In this document: in pieces, positions 9,888 through 18,000 of the stretch
Layout of the letters: each line of letters opens with the position of its first letter
Position numbering within the stretch: the first letter of the stretch is position 1
NCBI RefSeq assembly: GCF_001949145.1
Contig: NW_019091495.1
Span: forward strand, 909,795-947,216
Origin: Acanthaster planci
Lineage: Eukaryota; Echinodermata; Asteroidea; Valvatida; Acanthasteridae
Reading direction: 5' to 3'
DNA length: 37,422 nt
Notes under the pieces: model-generated
Told to the model about the DNA's origin: nothing
Seen by the model: only the letters and a program-made list of their open reading frames with translations
Databases searched by the model: none
Made by a program: the position numbers and the translations under genes

Positions 9888-10388
9888 ATGACAGACTCAG
9901 AACTTTGTCACTTGCTCAACCTCAAAGAAGTACATATAGAAGGTAGCAAACCCAGACCCCCGCTAGCCAGCCCTACAATACGCGAAAACACGTGTGAGCA
10001 CCAAATATTTGAAATGGACGAAAGATACGTGTGTAAGCATTGTGGTCTAATTTTTGGGTGGGTTTCCTCATACACCTCTATAGACATGGGGGATAGATAT
10101 TACAAGCATCACGTTTGGATAAAACCGCCACCACCAAAATCGAGAAAAACTTTAAAAGAGTTTAACGTTCAATTGGAGAATGGTGAAGCAGGCGAAATAG
10201 AATATAAATTAAACCGAGTTCTAAACGACAAGATCTCTAGAGGTAAACCGTTGAAGGCTTTAATTGCGGTATGTTATCAAGACGTAACTGGGGAAACCGA
10301 ATCTAAAGTAAAAGATCTTTTTCAAGTTTCGGATCAGCACTGGGAAAACGCCCTCGATAAATTAAAACTCGCCAAAGAAGACATATAG
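9888..10388 (+). CDS. TFIIB-like zinc-ribbon protein of the Polinton
   Basis: A 166-residue intact frame. Residues 36-52 form a zinc ribbon with Cys36, His38, Cys49 and Cys52 (CEH, then YVCKHCGLIFG), the pattern of TFIIB-type and viral TFIIB/VLTF3-like proteins. The C-terminal part (about 110-160) has KPLKALIAVCYQDV and LFQVSDQHWENALDKL, which resembles one cyclin-like repeat of TFIIB. It would then act in transcription initiation of the element's own genes. The ATG follows TTAATAAAAA, the start-adjacent motif seen before other genes here. It lies 32 bp after the Cys-rich gene and 57 bp before the coiled-coil gene. The assignment rests on motif recognition only; a different zinc-ribbon protein is possible. 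Confidence 0.55.
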   Translation: MTDSELCHLLNLKEVHIEGSKPRPPLASPTIRENTCEHQIFEMDERYVCKHCGLIFGWVSSYTSIDMGDRYYKHHVWIKPPPPKSRKTLKEFNVQLENGEAGEIEYKLNRVLNDKISRGKPLKALIAVCYQDVTGETESKVKDLFQVSDQHWENALDKLKLAKEDI

Positions 10389-10608
10389 ATTGCTATACAA
10401 GATATAGATTGACCAAACAAGATTTTTCAAAACATATATAATAAAATGGAGACTCACACGTTTTACTTAACCGAGAGCGAGCAGACATTTAAATTGAGAG
10501 ACGAGATCAACAACACCAAAGTAAAAAATATTCAGTTTGAAGCTAGATATTTTAACTTGACTAACGTTACTGAAATTGAGTGGGACACAAGCTTGGAGGG
10601 TAGGGCTG

Positions 10609-11437
10609 CTATTCAGGTTAATTGGAATACAGAAAGAGATTTAAAAATAGTAAAAGCAGCCAAAAAGAGATTGTTACGAGCTCACGACAGAGGTATTTTA
10701 GCAAAAGCAAGTATTATTATTGCTAATGAAATTTATCATTTAGATCAAGAGACCGTTGCTCTAAATGATCGGTTAACTTGGGTTGTAGACTATGGAGAGG
10801 TGAATGAAATACTTGACGGGATAAACAAGAAAAGGACCAAAGCAGCATTATTATTTGCAGGCCAGTCACAAGCCTTAGCAGAGATTTTTGGGGACAACCC
10901 ACCCTCGGCCGAACCTACAGATCAACCACCACCTGAACCAACAGTAGATCAACCTCTGGCCGAGCCTGTAGAGGGTGCTTTTCAGGTTCTTTGGAAAACA
11001 GAAAGAGATTTTGAAATAATAAAAGCAACCAAATACAGATTTTTTCTTTCAAGATGTATTTTTGCGTTGGGGAGATGTTAATTATGTATAACGGGTTTGC
11101 CCTCGAGTCCCACCCGAGTAAGCTTGTGAGGCTTTTTTCGCAAGCTCTCGGACAAGCACTGAGCATACCCGTTATATATAACAAAAACAGATTGTAACGA
11201 GCTCACGAAAGAGGTATTTTAGCAGAAACAATTATTATTATTGCTAATGAAATTGACCAGCTAGATCAAGAGATCACTGCTTTAAATGATCGTATATCTC
11301 GGCCTTTAACTTTTTAGGAGAGGAATAAATTATATGAAGAGTTTGACACAAAAAGGATCGAAGCAGCATTATTATTTGCAGGCCAGTCACAAGCCTTAGC
11401 AGAGATTTTTGGGGACAACCCACCACCAGAACCATAG
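10609..11437 (+). repeat. direct duplication inside the coiled-coil gene
   Basis: Segment 10609-10940 recurs at 10975-11437. Long blocks are nearly identical, for example the block spanning GAGGTATTTTAGCA and the one ending GAGATTTTTGGGGACAACCC. The second unit is longer only because of the small insertion at 11042-11193. Identity is higher at the 3' part, suggesting recent duplication or gene conversion. Confidence 0.8.
11042..11193. mobile_element. 152-bp insertion with hairpins and 7-bp target duplication
   Basis: Compared with the first repeat unit, the second is interrupted by 152 bp flanked by ACAGATT at 11035-11041 and 11187-11193, a plausible target-site duplication (the right copy being included in the interval). 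Inside, TATAACGGGT (11087-11096) pairs with ACCCGTTATA (11167-11176). Nested inner stems (CTCG/CGAG and AGCTTG/CAAGCT) would give a branched fold. This looks like a tiny non-autonomous insertion; the family is unknown. Confidence 0.55.
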
Positions 11438-12103
11438 CCCAGCCAACAGCAAACCCTCTCGCGAGAGATAAAAACGACGAACCCAGAAGATTGAGAAACA
11501 CTGAATTAGATAAGAGGCTTTATCTCACGGGTTTAAGAGGACCCGTAATTGATAGACTTCACCCTCAAGGCTCATTTCAATCGCTACCCGTGGGCGAAAG
11601 AGGAACCATCGTATTATTTCCAGGTTATTACGGCATAGACTGGTTTGACTTTTTGTTAAATTCGATCCCAGGTGTATCTTTCAAAGTTCACTCAGAGTCT
11701 AAGAGGGTGACATTGGCTATCACGGATCCCAACCTCAAGTTGAGGCTAAATAGAGAGGTGTCTAATTTTTAAGCTTGCCCAAAATCAAACTTTTACCCAA
11801 CTTCATTTAAGAAGGCACGTATGATTTAGACCCCTTGAAATTTGCGTGTATTCATTGTGAACAGTTGAATACCCACGACAACTTTTATAACAGGCAGTTT
11901 CGGACTTGTTGGACGTGATACCTACTGGACCCTATAACTCGACTATCACTTATGACAGTAAGACGCCCAAACACTTAATCGACAGGAACATAGACGAGTT
12001 GACCTTTTCTTTAAAAAACAAGCTAGGAGAGCTAGTAGACAAAAAAGGCGCTGGAATTTTAATCGTGTTGGACATTTTTTTTAAAAGGGTATATAATAAA
12101 AAG
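11438..12103 (+). pseudogene. Polinton structural-type protein, frameshifted
   Basis: Three consecutive frames appear to be parts of one gene. Part 1 (to 11772) contains FDFLLNSIPG and LKLRLNREV, alignable with FDFILNAIP and LNLRLKLGKE of the second copy (35642-36260). Part 2 (about 11773-11900) includes LPKIKLLPNFI, an in-frame TAA and ACIHCEQLN. Part 3 (from 11906) has LLDVIPTGPYNS, ITYDSKTPKHL and IDELTFSLKN followed by a hydrophobic strand, a layout resembling a beta-rich Polinton virion protein. Frameshifts near 11770 and 11900 disable it. A fibre- or penton-like role is a low-confidence guess. Confidence 0.45.
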
Positions 12104-12665
12104 ATGACGACTAACATTTATCCCGATTTACCCGAACAAGCGGGGACCAAAATTTGCAGACTCAAAAAGATCGAAGAAATTAAATCCCAAATTCAAAGAG
12201 AATGCGACGCGCGGGAAGCTAGCTACAAAAACATTAAACGGGTACTCACTGCACTCGGTTACGTAGAGTACGGCGTGGAAGCATTGGGCGCGACCTCGGC
12301 AGCCGTCGGGATTTCCGCAATTTTGGACGTTGTACCGGACCCGTCGGACTTGTGATGGAAGGCATCATATCGGTGCGTTCGGCGCTTACGCGATAGTAAA
12401 ATACGTTAACCGTAGACTCACCCACAAAACTAAAAACACGACCAAATTTGAATGTTGGCAGACGCTAAATCAAACACCATGGAGGATTACGTATCTCACG
12501 TGATTAAAGACGGCGATATATCCTATTTGTTTTTATTTTATCCGAGCTGAAAAAGTTTAACGAAATGAAAGAAAAGATTAGATCGAACACGAGCACCAAA
12601 CTGCAAGCGAGCGAAGCGAGCAGTAAAGAAGAATTTGATCGTCAAGAGAGCAGGAGCGCTAGCCA
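12104..12665 (+). pseudogene. conserved Polinton coiled-coil/hydrophobic protein
   Basis: The proposed ATG (12104) follows TATATAATAAAAAG, which sets the start although the frame is open further left. It starts MTTNIYPDLPEQ, continues with a charged helix (LKKIEEIKSQIQRECDARE) and then a hydrophobic Gly/Ala-rich segment (GVEALGATSAAVGISAIL), the order I recall in a widespread Polinton protein of invertebrates. The frame ends at 12355; downstream DNA still shows fragments of a charged C-terminus (FNEMKEKIR) in shifted frames, so the gene is broken. Function unknown; a membrane or virion role is plausible. Confidence 0.45.
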
Positions 12666-12806
12666 ATGAACGGGCGGTGGTTTAAAAAAAAAAGATCTTT
12701 TGAAAAAACTTGGAGAGTAAGTTTTACAAAGTCGGTTAAATACAAAGACCTACCACCTCCTTATCAAGCGGCCCAACCGACAGCACCTCCTTTAAAAGAC
12801 TTATAA
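12666..12806 (+). CDS. 46-residue basic protein with PPPY and PTAP late-domain motifs
   Basis: A short intact frame missed by length cut-offs. The N-terminal part is basic and aromatic (WFKKKRSFEKTW), the C-terminal part reads DLPPPYQAAQ followed by PTAPPLKDL. PPxY and PTAP are the classic late-domain motifs by which viral structural proteins recruit NEDD4-type ligases and TSG101 of the ESCRT pathway. The related region of the second copy (36268-36370) preserves the same frame over KR.(Y/F)EK.WR and SKSV, evidence that this frame was coding. It ends 5 bp before the next gene. The start is uncertain because an A10 run lies just after the ATG. Confidence 0.6.
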   Translation: MNGRWFKKKRSFEKTWRVSFTKSVKYKDLPPPYQAAQPTAPPLKDL

Positions 12807-12811
12807 AATAA

Positions 12812-13826
12812 ATGGGAGACAACTTTAGTAGTTTAACAATTTTAGTCAACAAAGAAAATTTCTTTGTAGCCAAGTTTTCAAATATAATGCACAAATATAA
12901 ATTACTTAAAGTAACCATCGAAGAAGCCGTCAATCGCTGGGTGACCGATCCAATTTCGTTTCATCAAAATCAATTTAATTTTGCGGTCTATTGCGCGACG
13001 ACTGCTTGTGGCGCTGGTTTTGACCTACCGAACGACAGCGGTCCCTATATGTCGGCTTTATTTAATTTTCACGTATATTACACCGTACGAAAATTATTTC
13101 GCCACTATGTGATGCCCATTCCGAGCGACGACGTATTTAACGCGTTACACACTAGTTATGATCATCAGAAGTTTATAGACACATACCGTTTATACGGAGT
13201 AGATCCACACAGATCGTATAAACAAACTCGCGACACTTTGTCAAACGGGCTTGGGGCTGCTTTTTATTCAACGGGTAAAGGAGGCTGTTTTGCCGGTTTA
13301 AGCACAGACGAAATTGCAGCCTTTAGAAAATGTGCGACAAATTCTGCGGATTCACCGGCCAACGAAGAAGAACAAAAATAGAGCAAAATACGGGAACCAG
13401 GTTAGTTCCGGGTAAAAATTATAACAAATGCGATTTGCAAGCGGGAGAAAGCGGGAGAAACGCAGGTTTGATGTACATGTCGATAGATACCAATCACTCA
13501 ACCGCTTACGAGGTATCTTTTTTACAGCAGTTGGACGCGGTCACTTTGGCCTGGTGGGATTTTGTTCCTAAAAAGTCTAAGTTTACAGACGTCAGGTTTA
13601 AAAAAGTGAATCTATCTGCGCTTACGTATACGCGTTACTCGGGGCACAAGCGCAAACAAAGACCAGCGTTTTAGCTACCGACACTGGATTAGACGCGCAA
13701 CAGCAATTTATTACGATCGTGGAAGATATAATTGGTTCAGCCCCCAATCTTGGCCAGTCGATCAGCCAATTTCAAGATTCGTTGCAATATTCAAGAACAC
13801 TTTTGAGGGTTAAAACAATAATATAA
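12812..13826 (+). pseudogene. conserved Polinton capsid-associated protein, frameshifted
   Basis: Starts with MGDNFSSLTILVNKE at an ATG preceded by TTATAAAATAA. The first 189 codons are intact and include QFNFAVYCATTACGAGFD and FHVYYTVRKLF, motifs I recall from a common invertebrate Polinton gene. The frame then shifts near 13375, continues with MYMSIDTNHSTAYEVSFLQQ and AWWDFVPKKSKFTDV, and shifts again near 13620 into LGAQAQTKTSVLA and LDAQQQFITI. The second copy (36417-37417) carries the same blocks in the same order, and its C-terminus continues further. The intact protein would be about 370 residues. A minor-capsid (PX/PY-type) role is likely but not proven. Confidence 0.6.
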
Positions 13827-13843
13827 AAACCGCAAATGCGGAT

Positions 13844-14071
13844 ATGAGGACTGGTTACGTACCGAGTTTAAATTTGGGACCAGAGGTTGAAGATGATTTT
13901 AATAGCGAAGCGAGCAAACCAGAGCTGTTACCCAAAGCAAATTTAAAGCCGATTTTAGGTCCTGTTTTAGAACATAAGCCTTGAGACGTACACATCGAAG
14001 AAAAATCTTTAACCGTTGAAGCCGTTGCCGCGGGTTTAATCGGTTTCATGTTGTATAAAGTTTGTACTTAA
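13844..14071 (+). pseudogene. small C-terminally anchored membrane protein
   Basis: Begins MRTGYVPSLNLGPEVEDDF, has an in-frame TGA at 13982-13984 after LEHKP, then continues in the same frame with EEKSLTVEAVAAGLIGFML and a final Cys before TAA at 14071. The C-terminus is a predicted transmembrane helix. Without the stop it would be about 75 residues. Similar small tail-anchored proteins occur elsewhere in this element (17399-17602 and 17698-18000). Function unknown. Confidence 0.45.
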
Positions 14072-14099
14072 ACGGTTTGATTTAAGGTATGAAAAAACT

Positions 14100-14130
14100 A
14101 ACCTCAAATTTGAGATGAGGTTTAACTTTT
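14100..14130. terminator. palindrome between convergent gene clusters
   Basis: AACCTCA at 14100-14106 pairs with TGAGGTT at 14116-14122, and CTCAAATTTGAG (14103-14114) is itself a perfect 12-bp palindrome; a T-run follows. It lies between the end of the + strand cluster (14071) and the end of the - strand cluster (14150), where a bidirectional transcription stop would be expected. That function is inferred. Confidence 0.4.
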
Positions 14131-14149
14131 TTGTCTGTTTTAATTCCGT

Positions 14150-15357
14150 TTACATCTTTTTCACGTATGTCAAAATCAAAACACCCACGCCAACAAATAA
14201 AGTCCACACGTGATCTGTTACCCATCCAACAGCTTTACTCGCCACGTTGAAAATCCAACTTAAAACGCTACCGATGATTCCGGACAAAGCGCCTAGGGCT
14301 TTCAACCCGAGTTTCTTCAACACCTTTGCCAGGTTTGAGAGTTGCCGTTTGATCCAATCGATACACCCCCTTTACTTGGAGGAGCTGGCGCTGGTTTTGG
14401 TGCTGGTGTAGGTGCGGGCGTTCCGGAAACTCTGACGCTAGCTACGATGCTACTAACAATGGTACTTACGGCTAAACTAAAAGCCGTTAAAATACTTACG
14501 ATCGTCACACCTTGTTCTCTAAATATCGTTCGAATCTTCTCGCGTAGCGTCAAATCCAAATCCAAATCCATTCGTACGAAGTTTATCCGTATTTCTATTG
14601 ATAATGTCTAATCTCCCGGCTCTCTCGATTTGTAAATCGGCTAACTGTAGTTCTTGTCTTTCAGAATCTGCAGTCGTTTTTTTCTAATTTGTCTTTGACT
14701 TGTTGAATCTTATCGTCTAACTGATCTAATTTACCCTGATTTGAAATTAATGCCCCTTTGGTGGTTTGTAACGATTTGTCTAAGGCGACTAACTTTGATT
14801 TGATTCAGCTTTTTTCACCGATTTTCCATTATTTTTAAATCCTAATTCGTATCTAATAAAATCTCGAGCTGACATGGGGTCTTTGTCTCCTTCTTTGCCG
14901 ATATGTCCAGCAGCTTTGGCATTTTTACATTTTGGTTTCTTTTGTTGGTTAATAGCACATCGTGGTATTTACCTTCACCTTTAAAAAATAAACCTCCACC
15001 TTTACCTTTGCGAAATTCTAATTTTTTATATTTAAACTTTGATGGTATATCTTCTCTGTCACCAAAATATTGGTAAAACTTGTTTACTCTTGGATTAGTT
15101 TCGAATATCGCGTTTCCTCGTTCTAACGTATCACCCCTTGGTTCTGTTACGGGTCTGGGGCTTAGCGTCAATTTTGGTTTGATCGGTTCTGTCCCAACTT
15201 TTAGTTCGGTTAGTGAGGTAGGTGCACCTTCTATACATGACGTTTCTTGTCGATCTGAAGATAAGTTATCGTTGACGAAATCTTGGTCGTTTATTTCTTG
15301 ATCTTGATTTTGATCTTCCAAGAGAGATATTTCCTCCGGATCAAATCCTTCAGCCAT
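14150..15357 (-). pseudogene. Polinton coiled-coil membrane protein, broken
   Basis: Starts at an ATG at 15357 with MAEGFDPEEISLLEDQNQDQ. The acidic N-terminal region leads to a Gly/Lys-rich block (FRKGKGGGLFFKGEGKYHDV), then, after a frameshift near 14900, to a helical stretch (KLDQLDDKIQQVKDKLEK) of about 14690-14760. Further on come a membrane segment (GVTIVSILTAFSLAVSTIV), a Pro/Ala linker and, in another frame, a hydrophobic C-terminus (GLKALGALSGIIGSVLSWI, then FVGVGVLILTYVKKM). At least three frame changes and stops separate these parts. Whether all belong to one protein is uncertain. It follows the ATPase gene by 40 bp. Confidence 0.45.
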
Positions 15358-15397
15358 TTTACTTTAACTTTAAATAAAGACGATTTAACAAACAACT

Positions 15398-16078
15398 TTA
15401 AGCAATGGGTAAACTCGCGGGTAATATACCTTGCGCCACTAGCCATCCCTGGGTGGCCAATGCACCGCTAGACAGCGCGGTCAATTTCAACGCGTCTTCG
15501 ATAGATAATTTATTTGGGCCTGGTTCTGTGTTTAAAATCAATTTGCTAAACCTTACATCCCTTAAGTGTTTTTAATTTCCTCACGCATGCAGTCGGGAAC
15601 CACATCATTCTGTTTAAACACTGGTCAAATGAATTTCGGTCCTTGCAATGGAATTAAGCTACCCAAGCCGTATTTGAATTGAATGATTAAAGTGCCGGCC
15701 ACTAAAGGCCATTTTACTAAGGCCACACGTGTTACTCCCTTTGGACTTTTTTCTATATTTGATAAATTGATCGGCCGCAGAGTCGTCTACAATGAACAGT
15801 GTATTTAACCCGTCAAACGCTTTTTGATAAAGTTCAACCGCTTCGTTTAGTTCTAGTCTTTCCCGATCTAAATCACACAAATAAACGTTTTCTTCCGCGT
15901 AAATCCATAAACGATTTAAATACGTTTTGTTTTTGTATAAAGTCGGACAAATAATTACGATCGCTTCAAACGTGAATCGGTACTCATTTTCCAGAAGATC
16001 CAAAATCCACTGAGTTTTACCCGACCCAGTTTTACCCACGATTAAAGCGCAGTGTTTATTTTTAAACATCTTACTCAT
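15398..16078 (-). pseudogene. Polinton packaging ATPase (FtsK/HerA-like)
   Basis: The N-terminal 139 codons are open. A Walker A motif GKTGSGKT lies at residues 15-22 and a Walker B motif LFIVDD at about 94-99, followed by KMAFSGRHFNHSI, where the family has a conserved sensor-like segment. This P-loop enzyme drives DNA packaging into capsids in Polintons and related viruses. After about 15660 the frame is lost; a different frame of the same strand (about 15398-15560) holds LILNTEPGPNKLSIEDALKL and a hydrophobic end, which may be the ATPase tail or a separate small gene. Its ATG lies 8 bp after the capsid gene stop. Confidence 0.75.
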
Positions 16079-16085
16079 TTTTAAC

Positions 16086-17361
16086 TTAATAAACTAAATT
16101 CTTGAAATTCCCATCGTCCACCGTCAGTTGGGCATCCATAACCAAGAATACGTTCATCTTTAAGGTCCCGCAGTTTCGGCCTGTCGTTCCATCTGTATTG
16201 ATATATCTCCCCCACCCCCGAGTGGTCTACCCGACCCGTGAGCCGAGTTATCGTTAGAGCGTCTGAAATCGAGCCACAAGCCGTACTTTTCTTTTAAATA
16301 TTCGGCCATATCTACTCCGGTCAAATTTAACTCTTTCACTACCGCTCTCACCGATTCTGTATCTGAGTCTCCAAAGTATTTAGTAACCTCGTTCCTGTGT
16401 TGGTACTCAAACAGTCCCTGCGAATAAAGTTGATTTGGCTTGCCTTCGACCGTGATGACCGTTTTTGTGACGTGCGGATTATAAAATCTTCGGGGGTTTT
16501 TAATAGCCGGGTCTCTAAACAAAATCAACATGCCTTTTGAGCTCTTGATCGTTTGATCGATGCTAATGTTCCATAACGTGTCTGATTTATTAACCGATTT
16601 TTTTCCACGAGTGAATCCTGTCAAATAGGTAATAAACGAGCCCCTTATGTTTGCTCCTCAATGATTGGGCCGGCTCTCGATTGGTGACGACTTCGTATTT
16701 CGAAGTCAAATCCAAAATTGAATATTCGGCGGCTGTGTCCGACGAGTTGAACACTTTATCGTGGCCGTTAAAAGTTAACTGATACGTTAGGGGCTCTTTA
16801 TACCCCAACAGATATGATGGACACGCCCATGTTGACAGAATAATGTGTCAACATGGGCGTGTCCAGTGGAATCGCGTAACGATTTGTAAAAGCGTCGGCA
16901 ATTGCTTTATCTTTACCGTTATTTGCAGTTTTGTTTTTATCGCCAACACTTAAACGCAACTTGGCCACATTTTCCTTTTCCAAACCAAAGTACGCCATTT
17001 TTTCGTCTGCGACAGAGGTAGCTAGTTGTCCTTAAAATTATGAAACACGTCTGCATCTCGGTAACTTACGATTTTATTACCTTGGAGACTCACGTTTCTT
17101 TCCGAGATTAAATTTCGCGCCATGTTGTTATACCCGCCCGGTTATCGTCTGAGGCGCCGTCTAGATCGAGTTTAAAAGCCAGTTTGGCGGTACCGGGTAC
17201 AATTACGTCATTCATGCCTAAAGCAGGGAATTTCACGTTTAACCTGTTACCCACGGCTATTATGCTCGGGTTGTGAGTAACGGTTACTCCGCGTCTTTCC
17301 CCTTTGATCGCGCGAGGTACTTTAAGTCTGCGACTCGGGTTTAGTTTTTTGGTGTATTGAT
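16086..17361 (-). pseudogene. Polinton major capsid protein (double jelly-roll)
   Basis: Order of conserved blocks: KKLNPSRRLKVP and HNPSIIAVGNRL, then DVIVPGTAKLAFKLDLDG, SLQGNKIVSYRDADV, the GLEKENVAKLRLSVGDKNK block, LTYQLTFNGHDKVF, SDTLWNISIDQ, GMLILFRDP, VITVEGKPNQLYSQGL and a C-terminal MDAQLTVDDGNF ending at 16086. This matches the double-jelly-roll capsid protein of Polintons and adintoviruses, which forms the pseudohexameric capsomers. Frameshifts occur near 17145, 17030, 16620 and 16165, and a perfect hairpin disrupts 16819-16864. No ATG is visible at the 5' end. The protein would be a little over 400 residues, shorter than some homologues. Confidence 0.8.
16819..16864. repeat. perfect 19-bp inverted repeat in the capsid gene
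   Basis: GGACACGCCCATGTTGACA (16819-16837) is exactly repeated in reverse complement at 16846-16864, with an 8-base loop GAATAATG. It falls inside the capsid coding frame where residues read TPMLTHYSVNMGVSI, a stretch that departs from the expected family sequence. It looks like a template-switch mutation that copied one arm from the other. Confidence 0.85.
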
Positions 17362-17398
17362 GTGATATATATTAGTTTTATATTATACGATTTTTATT

Positions 17399-17602
17399 TT
17401 ACTGAAATACTTTAAAAAGAAAAGAAAACGCAATTAACGTTAAACCCGCTGCGAAAAATAGATCATTGTATTCCTTTCTAAACGTTTCGGATTGGATAGC
17501 AGCGATGTGATCGATATCGGCACGCATGTCGTCCAGGATTTGCTCGATGTTTCTTAGGTGAGCTTGAATTCCCGACAGTTGATCTTTAATTTCGCTATTC
17601 AT
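17399..17602 (-). CDS. small coiled-coil, tail-anchored Polinton protein
   Basis: A 67-residue intact frame. Residues about 3-42 are helical with heptad spacing (IQAHLRNIEQILDDMRADI), and residues about 49-66 are a hydrophobic anchor (LFFAAGLTLIAFSFLF). The ATG is preceded on the - strand by AAATTAA. It lies just upstream of the capsid gene on the same strand. I do not recognise the family; a virion-membrane or scaffold role is possible. Confidence 0.55.
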   Translation of the reverse strand: MNSEIKDQLSGIQAHLRNIEQILDDMRADIDHIAAIQSETFRKEYNDLFFAAGLTLIAFSFLFKVFQ

Positions 17603-17697
17603 TTAATTTACGTATTTTAAATGTGTGCTGTTTTAAGTATGGTTTGCCTTGGCATTCACAGATTCAAATTTTTTATTTGGTAGTTTAACTAAAATAA

Positions 17698-18000
17698 CGA
17701 CGCAGAAGCAGAACGAAAGCGTCACGACCTTGCATTAGAATAATTGACGCAAGCAAAGGAATCCTGGGAGCAAAACCACGTAAACATGTTAGACTTTTTA
17801 AACGTTTAAACGTTTTGTAAACGGGGACGAAGCTTTACGAGCTTACAGCGAATTGATCGGTAAAATATCATGCTGTTACCACCAGAACTTAAATTGTCTG
17901 ATTTCTACGAGCCTTCCGAGGATCAAAAAATTCGTGAGTTTGTTTGGATTATAGGTGGGACAGCCTTAGTCGGTTTCTGTTATTGGAAAGAAGAAAGCGC
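17698..18000 (+). pseudogene. second small membrane protein, fused or abutting integrase
   Basis: Fragments in two frames give a charged helix (DAEAERKRHDLALE, then a TAA, then KESWEQNHVNMLDFLNV), GDEALRAYSELIGKI and, from 17870, LPPELKLSDFYEPSEDQK followed by a membrane segment (FVWIIGGTALVGFCYW). This order matches a small helical membrane protein next to the integrase in other Polintons, as I recall. The frame continues directly into integrase-like sequence, so a deletion has probably fused the two genes. Confidence 0.4.

Larger units (their letters stand above)
10446..11437 (+). pseudogene. Polinton coiled-coil protein with internal duplication
   Basis: Starts at an ATG directly preceded by TATATAATAAA. 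The first 211 codons are open and rich in Lys, Glu and Ala with heptad-like spacing; a Pro-rich linker (PPPEPTVDQPLAEP) separates a near-copy of residues of about 56-160. The second unit is broken by a 152-bp insertion, which brings in a stop at 11079-11081, and by a later TAG. The parent gene probably encoded two consecutive helical modules joined by proline-rich linkers. I do not recognise the family; a structural or scaffold role is only a guess. Confidence 0.55.
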
